DNA from: Streptomyces lanatus
Lineage (GTDB): Bacteria > Actinomycetota > Actinomycetes > Streptomycetales > Streptomycetaceae
Assembly (NCBI RefSeq): GCF_014655715.1
Contig: NZ_BNBM01000002.1
Span: forward strand, 806,001-870,000
Direction of reading: 5' to 3'
Length of the DNA stretch: 64,000 nucleotides
The position numbers and the translations under genes were made by a program. Positions 40,128 to 49,204 of this stretch are shown here, piece by piece (position 1 is the stretch's first letter; each line of letters opens with the position of its first letter). Below the pieces are notes generated by a model. The model was not told the DNA's origin, did not search any database, and was given only the letters and a program-made list of their open reading frames with translations.

Positions 40128-41681
40128 GTGCTCTCATACGACGAATTGACGCCGCCGGAGCGTGAGTTGTGGAACGCCTTCCCCGAAGGGCGCCAGGTCG
40201 ATCTGCGCCCGGACGACTCCGAGGGCGACCGTCCCGTCGCGGGCGGGCAGTGGGGGCCCGAACGCACCGTGCGGGCCGCCGTGATCGCGGCGCTGCTTCT
40301 GGGCGCGCACGGCGGCGAACCGGGCGCCGTGGCGTGTCTGCGGCTGACCGGTGCGCGGATCACGGGGCGCCTCGATCTGGCCGGGGCACAGATCGGGCAC
40401 GCGCTGTGGCTGGCGGGCTGCTGGTTCGACGAACGGATCGAGCTCTACGGGGCGTCGACGCTGTCGATCGCCATCGTGGAGAGCCGTGTGCCCGGCCTCG
40501 AAGCCGGTTCGACCCGCGTCGAGGGCACCGTCGATCTGCGGGGTTCCCTGGTGGAGTACACCCGTACCTCGCCCCACCACAGCACCGTCACGGCCCTGTC
40601 CCTCATCAACGCCCGGGTGTCCGGCGCGGTCATCCTCAACCGTGCCCGGATCGACGCGCCCGGTGGCTGGGCCGTGGGCGCGGGTGGGCTGGTCATGGAG
40701 GGGGGGTTCTTCGCCCGACGCCTGATCGCACACGGTCAAGTACGGCTCCCGGGGGCGCAGTTGCCGGGTGGTCTCTTCATGAACGGCGCGCGCCTGGAGA
40801 GCCCTGGCCCGCGGGGAGTGGCATTGGCCCTGAACAGCGCGGTGGCGTCGACGCTCGACTTCTCCCGAGGGTTCACCGCCAACGGGACGGTACGGCTGCG
40901 GGGCGCCCGGATCACGGACAGCCTGACGTTCGAGGGTGCGGTGCTGAACGGACCGCCCGGGGGTGGTGGCCCCGCCCTGATGGCGATGCTGATGCAGGCC
41001 GTCGACTTCGACCTCGTCCTCGCGCGACGGCCGTCCGGCCCGGTGGATCTGCGGGGCGCGCAGGTGTCGTATCTGCACGAGGGCGAGCACAGCTGGCCGG
41101 ACGTGGTGGAGCTGGACGGTTTCAGCTACGGCAGCATCAAGGAGGGCGAGGCCGGTGAGCGCAGGGAGGCGGTGGGTTCGCGGGGTTCCGTCGCCCATCG
41201 CATCGCGTGGATACGGCGCGGTCCGGGCTACAGTCCGCAGCCGTACGAGCAGTTGGCGACCTGGTACCGCACGGTCGGCCATGACGACGACGCCCGCCGG
41301 GTACTGCTGGCCAAGCAGCGTCACCGCCGTGGCACTCTGCGTCCGGCGGCGCGTGCCTGGGGGCATCTGCTCGACGCGACCGTCGGCTACGGCTACCGCC
41401 CCTGGCTGGCCGGCGTCTGGCTGCTGACGCTGACCCTGCTGGGCTCCCTGGTCTTCCGCGCCCATACGCCGACCGCGGTGAAGCCGGGCGAGGGTGCCCC
41501 GTTCCAGCCGCTCGTCTACACCCTCGACCTGCTGATCCCCATCGGGGGCCTGGGCCAGCGCACCGGCTGGTACTGGACGGACACCGGCGTGCAATGGCTC
41601 GCCTACACCCTGATCGCCTTCGGCTGGGTGCTGACCACGGCCGTCATCGCGGGACTGACGCGGACCTTGCAGAAGAACTGA
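40128..41681 (+). CDS. membrane protein with beta-helical (pentapeptide-like) repeats
   Basis: 517 residues. Residues 40-370 are short repeating units of the GARITGRLDLAGAQI kind (also GARITDSLTFEGAVLNG), with beta-strand periodicity as in pentapeptide or polymer-forming beta-helices. The end has two hydrophobic helices (WLAGVWLLTLTLLGSLVF and LAYTLIAFGWVLTTAVIAGL), so a helical cytoplasmic domain is probably anchored at its C-terminus. The segment GPGYSPQPYEQLATWYRTVG connects them. Streptomyces databases call such proteins 'membrane-associated oxidoreductase', but I see no redox motif. The function is unknown. Confidence 0.8.
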   Translation: MLSYDELTPPERELWNAFPEGRQVDLRPDDSEGDRPVAGGQWGPERTVRAAVIAALLLGAHGGEPGAVACLRLTGARITGRLDLAGAQIGHALWLAGCWFDERIELYGASTLSIAIVESRVPGLEAGSTRVEGTVDLRGSLVEYTRTSPHHSTVTALSLINARVSGAVILNRARIDAPGGWAVGAGGLVMEGGFFARRLIAHGQVRLPGAQLPGGLFMNGARLESPGPRGVALALNSAVASTLDFSRGFTANGTVRLRGARITDSLTFEGAVLNGPPGGGGPALMAMLMQAVDFDLVLARRPSGPVDLRGAQVSYLHEGEHSWPDVVELDGFSYGSIKEGEAGERREAVGSRGSVAHRIAWIRRGPGYSPQPYEQLATWYRTVGHDDDARRVLLAKQRHRRGTLRPAARAWGHLLDATVGYGYRPWLAGVWLLTLTLLGSLVFRAHTPTAVKPGEGAPFQPLVYTLDLLIPIGGLGQRTGWYWTDTGVQWLAYTLIAFGWVLTTAVIAGLTRTLQKN

Positions 41682-41697
41682 CCCGGGGGACGGTCAG

Positions 41698-41740
41698 GCG
41701 CGCCCCGGCCGGATGGGGGGGAAGACCGGCCGGGACGCGC
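41698..41740. terminator. bidirectional terminator before chitinase
   Basis: Arms GCGCCCCGGCCGG and CCGGCCGGGACGCGC (one mismatch) with a 13-base loop lie between the convergent membrane protein and chitinase genes. Confidence 0.75.
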
Positions 41741-41770
41741 AAACCCCCGTGGTTCGAGGGCGGCCTGGGT

Positions 41771-43213
41771 TCAGTTGTAGGCCGCGAACCCCTTCGAGAA
41801 GGCGAACTTGTCCTGGAGGATCGAGCTGCACGTCGCGTCCGCCGCAGGCTTCTCGCCGCCCGCGCACTGCTTGTCGCGGGTCGCCGACCACATCGACAGC
41901 CAGCCGAGGCCCTTGGACTTGGCGAAGTTCACCAGCTGGGTGGCGTCGTCGACCTTGAAGATCTCGGTGGTGACGTCGTTGACGCCGATCATCGGGGTGA
42001 CGGCGACCGTCTTCCAGGCGTCGCTGTCGGAGCGGCCGAGGACGCTCTTGACCTGGGCCTGGGTGGCGGTGGCGGCCTGTTCGGCGTAGGTGCCCATGTC
42101 GCCGCTGTAGGCGGGGCCGTAGTCCATGGCCATGATGTTGACGGTGTCGATGTCGACGCCGTTCTGCTTGGCGTCGGCGAGGAGGTCGACGCCGGGCTGG
42201 GTGAGGCCCTCCGGCATGACGGGGAGGGTGTAGGAGACGTCCAGGTCGGGGTGGGCCTTCTGGAGCTGGGCTATCGCCTGGGCGCGGCGGGTGTTGGCCG
42301 CCTTGTCGGGCAGTGCGCCGCCCTCGACGTCGAAGTCGACCTTGGTCAGCTTGTAGGCGTCGACGACCTTGCCGTACGCCGCGGCCAGCGCGTCCGCCGA
42401 GGAGCAGGTCGTCGCCAGCTCGCTGCCGGCCGCGCCGCCGAAGGAGACCCGGACGTCGCCGCCCTTGGCGCGCAGGTCGCCGATCTGTGCGGCCACGGCG
42501 TCGGTGCCGAGGTCCGTGACGCCGCCCCACTTCGGGGTGCAGCCGCCGCCGTCGGTGATGAAGGCGAGGTTGTAGTTCTTCACGCCGGTCGCCTCGGCGC
42601 TCGCCGCCATGTCGAAGGCGGGGTAGAGGGAGGTGTCGATGTACGGGGCGAAGCCGGCGCCCGCCTTCGTGCCGGTGCCGGGGGTCGTGGTGGGCTTGGG
42701 TGTGGTGGTGGCCGTCGAACTCGGGGTCGGGGTCGGCTTCGGTGACTGGGTCTGTGTCGGGCGGCCGCTCGGCTCCGGTGTCGCGGTGTCGTCGACGCCG
42801 CACTTCGCCTCGTCGATCAGACAGCCCGTCGGGGCCGCCGTGCCGTTGACGACGAAGCCGACCGTCACCGACTCGCCCGCCGCCAGCCCGTCCGTGTCCC
42901 ACTTCGGCGGGGTCACGGTGACATGCCGACCGCTCACGCTCGACTCGGCGTTCCACAGCGAGCCCAGCTTCGCGCCCGCCGGCAGGTCGAACTCCAGCGT
43001 CCAGTCCTTCTTCGCCTGACCGCTGTTGTTCGTGACGACGTACTGCGCGGTGTAACCCGTCGACCAGTCACTGGTCCTGGTGTACGCCGCTCCGATCCCG
43101 GCCGCCTGGGCGGTGCCGGTGAGCACGATGGCGCCACCGCCGACCGCGGCCGCCGCGACCAGGCCGCCGATCGCCTTGCTCCTGCCGCTGACCCTGCGCC
43201 GGTGCGTGCTCAT
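41771..43213 (-). CDS. secreted chitinase: CBM2 + GH18
   Basis: 480 residues. A signal peptide with arginines (STHRRRVSGRSKAIGGLVAA..., cleaved near residue 37) is followed by a CBM2 carbohydrate-binding module (about 40-140: YVVTNNSGQAKKDWTLEFDL, SVSGRHVTVTPPKW). A Pro/Thr linker (about 145-185) leads to a GH18 barrel. The catalytic strand is LTKVDFDVEGG, with D-x-D-x-E, and MAMDYGPAYSGDMG and WLSMWSATRDKQC follow. GH18 chitinases cleave beta-1,4-GlcNAc. Streptomyces chitinases with CBM2 bind crystalline chitin or cellulose. The ATG at 43213 has AAAGGCAGA upstream. An OmpR-type two-component pair lies upstream in the same direction. Confidence 0.92.
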   Translation of the reverse strand: MSTHRRRVSGRSKAIGGLVAAAAVGGGAIVLTGTAQAAGIGAAYTRTSDWSTGYTAQYVVTNNSGQAKKDWTLEFDLPAGAKLGSLWNAESSVSGRHVTVTPPKWDTDGLAAGESVTVGFVVNGTAAPTGCLIDEAKCGVDDTATPEPSGRPTQTQSPKPTPTPSSTATTTPKPTTTPGTGTKAGAGFAPYIDTSLYPAFDMAASAEATGVKNYNLAFITDGGGCTPKWGGVTDLGTDAVAAQIGDLRAKGGDVRVSFGGAAGSELATTCSSADALAAAYGKVVDAYKLTKVDFDVEGGALPDKAANTRRAQAIAQLQKAHPDLDVSYTLPVMPEGLTQPGVDLLADAKQNGVDIDTVNIMAMDYGPAYSGDMGTYAEQAATATQAQVKSVLGRSDSDAWKTVAVTPMIGVNDVTTEIFKVDDATQLVNFAKSKGLGWLSMWSATRDKQCAGGEKPAADATCSSILQDKFAFSKGFAAYN

Positions 43214-43320
43214 CGCGTGTCTGCCTTTGCTGTTCGGGGGTGGGGTGCGGCAGCACGCTAGCGATCTCGAATCGGGCAAAGCGCCTGATCCGGACGGCGG
43301 TTGGGGACCTTAGGGTGCGC

Positions 43321-44724
43321 TTAAGGAAGGGATCGGGGACGGTTAAAGGTCGAGACCAATCTGCCGGGCCGACGGCGGCGGACGGACCCGCGATGCCCTC
43401 GTCGCACCGGCTCCCTCCCGTCCAGCTGGATCCAGATCCGCACCTCGGTCCCGCCCAGCACCGACGACCCGATGCGTACGTCGCCGCCCGTCGACTCGGC
43501 GAGCCGCCGCACTATGTCCAGGCCCAGCCCGGTCGACCCGGCGCTGCCCGAGCCCCGCCCGCGCGCCATCGCCGCCTCGGGGTCGGATATGCCGGGCCCC
43601 GCGTCCGAGACCAGCACGATCACCGCGTCCTCGCCGTTGTGCACGTCGACCGCGAACGCCGTGCCCTCGGCGGTGTGCCGGAACACATTGCCGAGCAGGG
43701 CGTCCAGCGCCGCCGCCAGATCCGCCCGGGCCACGGGTATCCGCACCGGCCGGTCCACGCCGGCCACCCGCACCTTGCGGCCCTCGTCCTCCGCCAGCGC
43801 CGACCAGAACGCCATCCGCTCACGCACCACCTCGGCCGCGTCGCACCCCGCGCCCGGACCGGCCGCCACCGTCTGCGGCTTGGCGTCCCGTGCCGTACGG
43901 ATGATGGTGTCGACCTCACGCTCCAGCTGGGCCACGGCCGCCCGGGTCTGCTCGGCGGCCGGACCGTCCCCGAGCGAGGCCGCGTTCAGCCGCAGCACGG
44001 TCAGCGGGGTGCGCAGACGATGGGACAGGTCGGCCGCCAACTCCCGTTCGTTCGCGAGGAGTTGTACGACCTGGTCGGCCATCGCGTTGAACGCCACCGC
44101 CGCCAGCCGCAGTTCGGTCGGCCCCTCCTCGGGCACCCGGGCGCCCAGCTTGCCCTCCCCCAGTTCATGCGCGCCCTCGACCAGGCGCTGCGCGGGCCGC
44201 ACCATCCGGACGCCGAGCCGGTCGGCGACGGCCACCGATCCGACGATCAGCGCGAGGCCGACGCCGGCGAGCACCGTCCAGGCCGTGGTGAGGCCATTGG
44301 TGACCTCCGCCTCGGGGACGTACACCTCCACGACGGCTATCTCACCCGAGCTCAGCGCGACCGGCTGGAGCAGCGTGGATCCGCCGGGGACCCCTGTGGT
44401 CGAGGCGCGCCCCAGCTTCCGTACGGTCGCGATGTCTTCGGCGGCGGCGCGCTGCCGGCCGAGGTCGACGGCACTCGCTTCGTCGGAGGCCGGGATGTGC
44501 ACGGCCATGCCCGCGTCGGAACCGGCCGAGGCGACGACCCGCTCCAGCTGGTCCCGGTCGGTGGTGATGGACAGCGCCGGGGCGACGGCGGCGGCCTCCC
44601 GCTCGGCGTTGGAGAAGGCGCGGTCGCGGGCCATCTCCCGGATGACGAGTCCGAGCGGTACCGCGAAGGCGACCACGACCATGGTGGTGACCGCCAGGGA
44701 GACCTTGACCAGTGCCCACCTCAT
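43321..44724 (-). CDS. two-component sensor histidine kinase (HAMP)
   Basis: 467 residues. A membrane helix at 5-26 (VKVSLAVTTMVVVAFAVPLG) is followed by an extracytoplasmic region of about 125 residues and a second helix (TAWTVLAGVGLALIVGSVAV). A HAMP linker, the HisKA helix LAADLSHRLRTPLTVLRL with the phospho-acceptor His, and HATPase_c (DAGPGISDP and GLGLDIVRRLAESTGG) complete it. It pairs with the OmpR-type regulator encoded upstream, with a 4-bp overlap (ATGA). The signal is unknown; the neighbouring chitinase gene makes a chitin or cell-wall cue possible but not shown. Confidence 0.9.
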   Translation of the reverse strand: MRWALVKVSLAVTTMVVVAFAVPLGLVIREMARDRAFSNAEREAAAVAPALSITTDRDQLERVVASAGSDAGMAVHIPASDEASAVDLGRQRAAAEDIATVRKLGRASTTGVPGGSTLLQPVALSSGEIAVVEVYVPEAEVTNGLTTAWTVLAGVGLALIVGSVAVADRLGVRMVRPAQRLVEGAHELGEGKLGARVPEEGPTELRLAAVAFNAMADQVVQLLANERELAADLSHRLRTPLTVLRLNAASLGDGPAAEQTRAAVAQLEREVDTIIRTARDAKPQTVAAGPGAGCDAAEVVRERMAFWSALAEDEGRKVRVAGVDRPVRIPVARADLAAALDALLGNVFRHTAEGTAFAVDVHNGEDAVIVLVSDAGPGISDPEAAMARGRGSGSAGSTGLGLDIVRRLAESTGGDVRIGSSVLGGTEVRIWIQLDGREPVRRGHRGSVRRRRPGRLVSTFNRPRSLP

Positions 44725-45425
44725 AGCGGCGGCTCCCCCATGGGTGGTTCCAGCTTCACGCCGACGCCGCGCAGGGTGTGCAGATAGCGGGGTCGCGCGG
44801 CGGTCTCGCCGAGCTTGCGCCGGAGCCAGGACAGATGGACGTCGATCGTCTGGTCGTCGCCGTAGGACTGCTGCCACACCTCGGCGAGCAGTTCCTTGCG
44901 GGGGACGACCACTCCGGGCCGGGCGGCCAGGAAGGCGAGCAGGTCGAACTCGCGGCGGGTGAGGTCGAGTCGGGCGCCGTCCAGCTCGGCCTGCCGGCGC
45001 AGCGGGTCGACGGTGAGGCCGCCGACGCGCACCACGGTCTCCGGCGGGGCGTCTCCGGCGGCGGAACGGGAACGCCGTAGGACGGCCGCCATGCGGGCCG
45101 AGAGGTGCTCGACCGAGAACGGCTTGGTGAGGTAGTCGTCCGCTCCCGCGTTCAGCAGCCGCACGATCTCCGTCTCGTCGTCCCGTGCCGTGGCGATGAT
45201 CACAGGGACGTCGGTGATTCCGCGCAGCATCTTCAGGGCCTCGGAGCCGTCCAGATCGGGCAGGCCGAGGTCCAGGACGACCACGTCGAAACGGAAATGG
45301 GCGACCTCGCGCAGCGCCTCCAGCGCCGTCCCGACACTGCGCACGATGTGTGCCGCGTCGGTCAGGTGCCGGATGAGCGCCGAGCGAACGAACGGGTCGT
45401 CCTCGACCACGAGCACACTTGCCAT
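44721..45425 (-). CDS. OmpR/PhoB-family response regulator
   Basis: 234 residues. The receiver has acidic residues in VLVVEDDPFVRSAL, the phospho-Asp in FDVVVLDLGLPDLDG and a Lys in DYLTKPF. The C-terminal winged helix has RLDLTRREFDLLAFL and IDVHLSWLRRKLGE. The ATG at 45425 is chosen; an in-frame start at 45548 would add 41 residues of no receiver character. It is the first gene of the pair. Confidence 0.93.
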   Translation of the reverse strand: MASVLVVEDDPFVRSALIRHLTDAAHIVRSVGTALEALREVAHFRFDVVVLDLGLPDLDGSEALKMLRGITDVPVIIATARDDETEIVRLLNAGADDYLTKPFSVEHLSARMAAVLRRSRSAAGDAPPETVVRVGGLTVDPLRRQAELDGARLDLTRREFDLLAFLAARPGVVVPRKELLAEVWQQSYGDDQTIDVHLSWLRRKLGETAARPRYLHTLRGVGVKLEPPMGEPPL

Positions 45426-45523
45426 GCGCCGCACCGTACGCCATGTGCGGGACCCGTTCCGGGGCCTGTGGATAACTCGGACCATGTGCGTCCTGTGTGA
45501 CGCGTGAGGCAGTATGGCCCGCG

Positions 45524-46033
45524 ATGCGCAGAGGATTCGTACACGCACTGGCTTGGTCGCTCGCCACGGGCGCGGCGGTCACGCTGTCGTGGTGGGGTGT
45601 CCACACGGTGATGGCGGGCACGGTGTACGACCGCCCGCGCGCCCTGCCCATCACGGCGGCCGATGTGTCGAAGCCGCTGGCGTCCTCGACGCATGCGCCA
45701 CCTCGGCCGACCCCGTCGAAGAGCCCCTCGCCGAAGCCGACGAAGACGCCCCGCACACCGGCCCCCGCGAAGCCGTCGCCGAGCAACCCGAGCCCCTCCC
45801 CCACCACGTCCGGCCAGGTCAAGAGCTACGACACCGACGGCGGCCGGGCGGTCTTCGACATCGGTGAGTCCTCCGCGACCCTCGTCTCGGCCACGCCGGG
45901 CGCGGGCTGGTCGATGCAGGTGTGGAAGACGGAGACGTGGATCCGGATCGAGTTCGCCGCGGGCGCGGACCGGGTGTCGGTGTTCTGCACCTGGCACGAC
46001 GGACCGCCGCGGGTGGAGATCGGCAACTACTGA
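45524..46033 (+). CDS. membrane-anchored Pro/Ser/Thr-rich protein
   Basis: 169 residues. One N-terminal helix (VHALAWSLATGAAVTLSWWG) acts as signal or anchor. A Pro/Thr/Lys/Ser-rich stretch of about 50 residues (e.g. PSKSPSPKPTKTPRTPA) follows, then a compact domain of about 60 residues (GRAVFDIGESSATLVSATPG, VWKTETWIRIEFAAG, VFCTWHDGPP). It is likely a surface protein with a wall-spanning linker. No family recognised. The ATG at 45524 has no ribosome site, and the mRNA may be leaderless. It diverges from the OmpR gene. Confidence 0.75.
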   Translation: MRRGFVHALAWSLATGAAVTLSWWGVHTVMAGTVYDRPRALPITAADVSKPLASSTHAPPRPTPSKSPSPKPTKTPRTPAPAKPSPSNPSPSPTTSGQVKSYDTDGGRAVFDIGESSATLVSATPGAGWSMQVWKTETWIRIEFAAGADRVSVFCTWHDGPPRVEIGNY

Positions 46034-46034
46034 G

Positions 46035-46904
46035 TCACCGGAAGACCGACGCGGGCGGGGCCGGCGAGGCCACCGCCGCCAGGTCCGTCACGGGGAGCGC
46101 CCCGCCGGTGAAGTCGGTGAGCGCCTTGCCGTGCTCGACGCGGGCGGGGTGCGGGTCGGAGGCGGCGCTCCGGGTCAGCTCGGGGACCGGGAGCGGCCGG
46201 TCGGAGGCGACGAGGACGGCGTTCCCGAAGCGCTTGCCGCGCAGTACGGCCGGGTCGGCGACCAGCGCCAGTTCCGCGAACCGGTCGGCGGCGGTGGCGA
46301 TCTGGCCCCGCAGATGCGCGAGCGGCGGGCCGTCGGCGAGGTTGGCGGCGTACACACCGCCGGGCGCCAGGACCCTGCGTACGTCGTCGAGGAACTCCGT
46401 CGAGGTGAGGTGCGCGGGGGTACGGGCCCCGCTGAAGACATCGGCGATGACGAGGTCGGTCCATCCGTCGGGCACCTTGGCGAGGCCGTCCCGGGCATCC
46501 GTCGACCGCACCCTGATCCGGGCGGCCGGGTCCAACGGCAGCTCCCGCCGGACCAGTTGGACGAGGGCGGCGTCCCGCTCGACGACCTGCTGGGTGGACC
46601 GGGGCCGGGTGGCGGCGACATAGCGGGCGAGGCTGAGGGCGCCGCCGCCGAGATGGACGGCGCGCACCGGCCGGCCGGGCGGGGCGACGAGGTCGATGAC
46701 ATGGCCGAGGCGGCGCTGGTACTCGAAGGAGAGATACGCCGGGTCGTCCAGGTCGACGTGCGACTGCGGGGCGCCGTCGATGAAGAGCGTCCAGGCGCGG
46801 GCGCGGTCCCGGTCGGGTATCAGCTCGGCGAGTCCGCCGTCGACGCGCTCGACGACGGCTTCGACCACGGCCGACCTGCGCCGAGGGTTCCTGGACTTTC
46901 CCAT
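46035..46904 (-). CDS. spermidine synthase-like methyltransferase-fold protein
   Basis: 289 residues of the spermine/spermidine synthase superfamily. The S-adenosyl glycine loop is VHLGGGALSLARYVAA, the acidic residue at the end of the next strand is VVERDAALVQLV, and DLVIADVFSGARTPAHL holds the catalytic-region Asp. EFLDDVRRVLAPGGVYAANLAD follows. Whether it is an aminopropyltransferase or a methyltransferase relative is unclear; many actinobacterial copies are annotated as spermidine synthase without proof. It converges on the surface protein gene with 1 bp between stops. Confidence 0.8.
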   Translation of the reverse strand: MGKSRNPRRRSAVVEAVVERVDGGLAELIPDRDRARAWTLFIDGAPQSHVDLDDPAYLSFEYQRRLGHVIDLVAPPGRPVRAVHLGGGALSLARYVAATRPRSTQQVVERDAALVQLVRRELPLDPAARIRVRSTDARDGLAKVPDGWTDLVIADVFSGARTPAHLTSTEFLDDVRRVLAPGGVYAANLADGPPLAHLRGQIATAADRFAELALVADPAVLRGKRFGNAVLVASDRPLPVPELTRSAASDPHPARVEHGKALTDFTGGALPVTDLAAVASPAPPASVFR

Positions 46905-46950
46905 GGGGGCATTGTCGCAAGCGGGCGGCGGTGCCGCCCGGGCAGCCGGG

Positions 46951-47409
46951 TCAGCGACAGTTGTCGGCAGCCTGGATCAGCCGTGCCGCCTCGCCGAGCG
47001 CGGCCCGCAGCACCGCGGGGTCGGTCGCCAGGTCGGCCTCGCCGGGCGGCAGGAGCCAGTCCGAGCCCTCGACGGGGGGCTCGGGGTTCAGGTCCAGGCT
47101 CAGCCCGCGGCCGTCGGTCTCGGTGCAGGTGCTGCCGGGTACGTCCCAGGCGGCGGCGGTGCCCGGCGGGACGACGAAGCCGAGGGTGTCGCAGCCGTCG
47201 TCGTGCAGGACGGGGCCCACCGCCTCGCCTGCCGCGCCCCGCCGCAGGATGTCGACCGCCTCCAGGCCCTGTCTCGCCGGGACGGTCACCACATCGCACC
47301 CCGCGTCCGGGTCGCAGCCCTCGCCCGGCGGCTCGCTGCACTCCACTGTCGGCGCGTGCCCCGCCGTGGTCGACGGCGTACGAGGAACGATGCTCTGGCT
47401 GGTCTCCAT
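46951..47409 (-). CDS. conserved protein of unknown function
   Basis: 152 residues, with five cysteines, four of them in pairs: VECSEPPGEGC and CDPDAGC near the N-terminus. The rest has an acidic, Gly/Pro-rich middle (GFVVPPGTAAAWDVPG) and a C-terminal helix LGEAARLIQAADNC. There is no signal or membrane segment. The ATG at 47409 has GGAGG 5 bp upstream. It diverges from the HTH/TPR regulator gene. No function is known to me. Confidence 0.65.
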   Translation of the reverse strand: METSQSIVPRTPSTTAGHAPTVECSEPPGEGCDPDAGCDVVTVPARQGLEAVDILRRGAAGEAVGPVLHDDGCDTLGFVVPPGTAAAWDVPGSTCTETDGRGLSLDLNPEPPVEGSDWLLPPGEADLATDPAVLRAALGEAARLIQAADNCR

Positions 47410-47476
47410 CCCGACCTCCACCACGGAACCCCTTTTGCAGTCCTAAGAGTTCAACGCGGCGCGACGTCAACGGCTA

Positions 47477-47492
47477 CGGCGGAAGTCCGCCG
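47477..47492. promoter_or_regulatory. inverted repeat in divergent region
   Basis: CGGCGGA-AG-TCCGCCG has perfect 7-bp arms in the 291 bp between the unknown gene and the HTH/TPR regulator gene. It is a candidate operator of unknown cognate. Confidence 0.35.
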
Positions 47493-47609
47493 CAAAGGAT
47501 GGCAGTTCATGGCAGATCACGTATGAGATATCCGGTTTGTAGCCAAACCCTGCGTGAAGGGTCCGCTACAGCAGGTACGTTCATGCCCGCCGGACGCAAG
47601 GGCACCACA

Positions 47610-47645
47610 CGGATATTCGGTACGGGTTCCAGTACGGACATTCGG
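47610..47645. promoter_or_regulatory. direct repeat upstream of HTH/TPR regulator gene
   Basis: CGGATATTCGG (47610-47620) and CGGACATTCGG (47635-47645) are 11-bp direct repeats with one mismatch, 25 bp apart start to start. They lie 56-91 bp before the ATG. Possible activator or autoregulator site. Confidence 0.4.
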
Positions 47646-47700
47646 GTCAACCCGCCCTCGTCCCGGCATGGTTCGACGGTTCGCACGAGAGGACCCGGCC

Positions 47701-49179
47701 ATGGCGTCGTCAGAGCTGACCTCGTCCCAGCCCACCAGGCCGACGCGGCCGAATCTCGCGTTCCGGCAGCTGCGCGGACAGCGCTCGCCGGCCGAGTTCG
47801 CCGCGCTGGTGCGACGGGCCGCTCGCGAGATCGATGAGCGGGTGAGCTGTGACGCGCGTTACGTCGGGCGGGTCGAGGCGGGCGAGATCCGCTGCCCCAA
47901 CTACGCGTACGAACGGGTGTTCCTGCACATGTTCCCCGGCCGCACACTCACCGACCTCGGCTTCGCGCCCCGCTCGTCCGTACGCGGACGCCGGGCGCGG
48001 GGCGACGAGGGCGCGCCCCCGGCAAGCACCACGAGCCCGGCGTGCACCACGAGTGAGACGCCGGGGGCTCATGAGCCGTATGACCCACTGAACCCGCAGG
48101 ACCCGTTCCACCCGTACGACGCGTACGGCACAGCGCAGAACCACGAGAACCACGAGGAGAGCGACGTGCTACGTCGCGCATTCATGACCGGCGGGGGCGC
48201 CACGGTGGCCGCCGCCTCGCTGAGCCCTCTGGGGCTCGCCTTCGACGCCGCGGCCGCGGAGCGTCCCGTCCGACGTGTCGGGGGGCGCGAGGCGGACGCG
48301 CTCGAGGAAGCCGTGCGCCGTATCCGGCTGCTCGACGACCGGCACGGCGCCGACGGCCTCTACCGGCGCGCGGCAGCGCCCCTGCGGGCCGCCTACGCAC
48401 TGCTCGACGCCGGTACGACCCGGCAGGCGGTCGGCGACCGGCTGCACGCGGGCGCGGGTGAACTGGCCATCTCGGTGGGGTGGCTGGCGCACGACTCGGG
48501 CCGCTTCGACGACGCGCGCTCGCACTACGCGGAGGCGCTGGCCACGGCCCGGATGGCGGGGGACCCGGCCTTGGAGGCGCACGCCTTCTGCAATACGTCG
48601 TTCCTCGCGCGGGACGCGGGCCGGCCCCGCGAGGCGGTGCGGGCGGCCCAGGCCGCACAGCGCGTGGCGCGGTCCCTGGGCTCCTCGCGGCTGATGTCGC
48701 TGCTGGCGCTGCGCGAGGCGGGCGGCTGGGCCGGGCTCGCCGACCGGACCGGCTGCGAGCAGGCCCTCGTCCGGGCGCAGGCCCTCTTCGCACGCGGCCA
48801 CTCGGACGCCGACCCCGAGTGGATGAGCTTCTACGGCGAGGCCGAACTGGAGGTCCTGGAGGCGCAGTGCTGGTCGATACTGGGCAACTGGCGGCGCGCG
48901 GCCCGGCACGCCGGGCGGGCGGCCCACCTCCAGGATCCGCACTTCACCCGCAACATCGCCCTCTATACGGCGGAACTGGCCGACGACCTGGCCCGCGGGG
49001 GGCGTCCCGACGAGGCGGCCGCGGCCGGGATGCAGGTGCTGGATCTGCTGGACCAGGTGCAGTCGTCCCGGGTGCAGACGATGCTGGCGGGGACCGCGCG
49101 GGTGCTGTTGCCGCACCGGCGCGCGAGTGGTGTCTCGGCGTTCCTGGAGCGGCACGCGTCCACGCCCCGTACTCCGTGA
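47701..49179 (+). CDS. HTH regulator with TPR-like C-terminal domain
   Basis: 492 residues. The N-terminal part (LAFRQLRGQRSPAEFAALVR, then YVGRVEAGEIRCPNYAYERV) is a lambda/Cro-type DNA-binding domain. A Pro-rich linker follows. A twin-arginine-like stretch (LRRAFMTGGGATVAAASL) lies at about 160 within the protein. The C-terminal half is a run of helical TPR-like repeats (RFDDARSHYAEALATARMAG, then GRPREAVRAAQAAQRVAR). The design fits actinobacterial regulators that respond to peptide or stress signals. The ATG has GAGAGGA upstream. The internal Tat-like segment is a common feature of this protein type and may not act as a signal. Confidence 0.75.
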   Translation: MASSELTSSQPTRPTRPNLAFRQLRGQRSPAEFAALVRRAAREIDERVSCDARYVGRVEAGEIRCPNYAYERVFLHMFPGRTLTDLGFAPRSSVRGRRARGDEGAPPASTTSPACTTSETPGAHEPYDPLNPQDPFHPYDAYGTAQNHENHEESDVLRRAFMTGGGATVAAASLSPLGLAFDAAAAERPVRRVGGREADALEEAVRRIRLLDDRHGADGLYRRAAAPLRAAYALLDAGTTRQAVGDRLHAGAGELAISVGWLAHDSGRFDDARSHYAEALATARMAGDPALEAHAFCNTSFLARDAGRPREAVRAAQAAQRVARSLGSSRLMSLLALREAGGWAGLADRTGCEQALVRAQALFARGHSDADPEWMSFYGEAELEVLEAQCWSILGNWRRAARHAGRAAHLQDPHFTRNIALYTAELADDLARGGRPDEAAAAGMQVLDLLDQVQSSRVQTMLAGTARVLLPHRRASGVSAFLERHASTPRTP

Positions 49180-49190
49180 GCGGGGGCCGC

Positions 49191-49204
49191 GCGGGCTAGC
49201 CCGC
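49191..49204. terminator. palindrome at convergent gene ends
   Basis: GCGGGCTAGCCCGC is a perfect 14-bp palindrome that overlaps the stop codon of the histidine phosphatase gene, in the 16 bp between two convergent genes. It may act as a weak bidirectional terminator. Confidence 0.4.

Noticed and set aside
37486..40137. An 883-residue minus-strand open frame across cebG and bglC
   Set aside because: Antisense to two genes with full catalytic or transport motifs. It has no domain.
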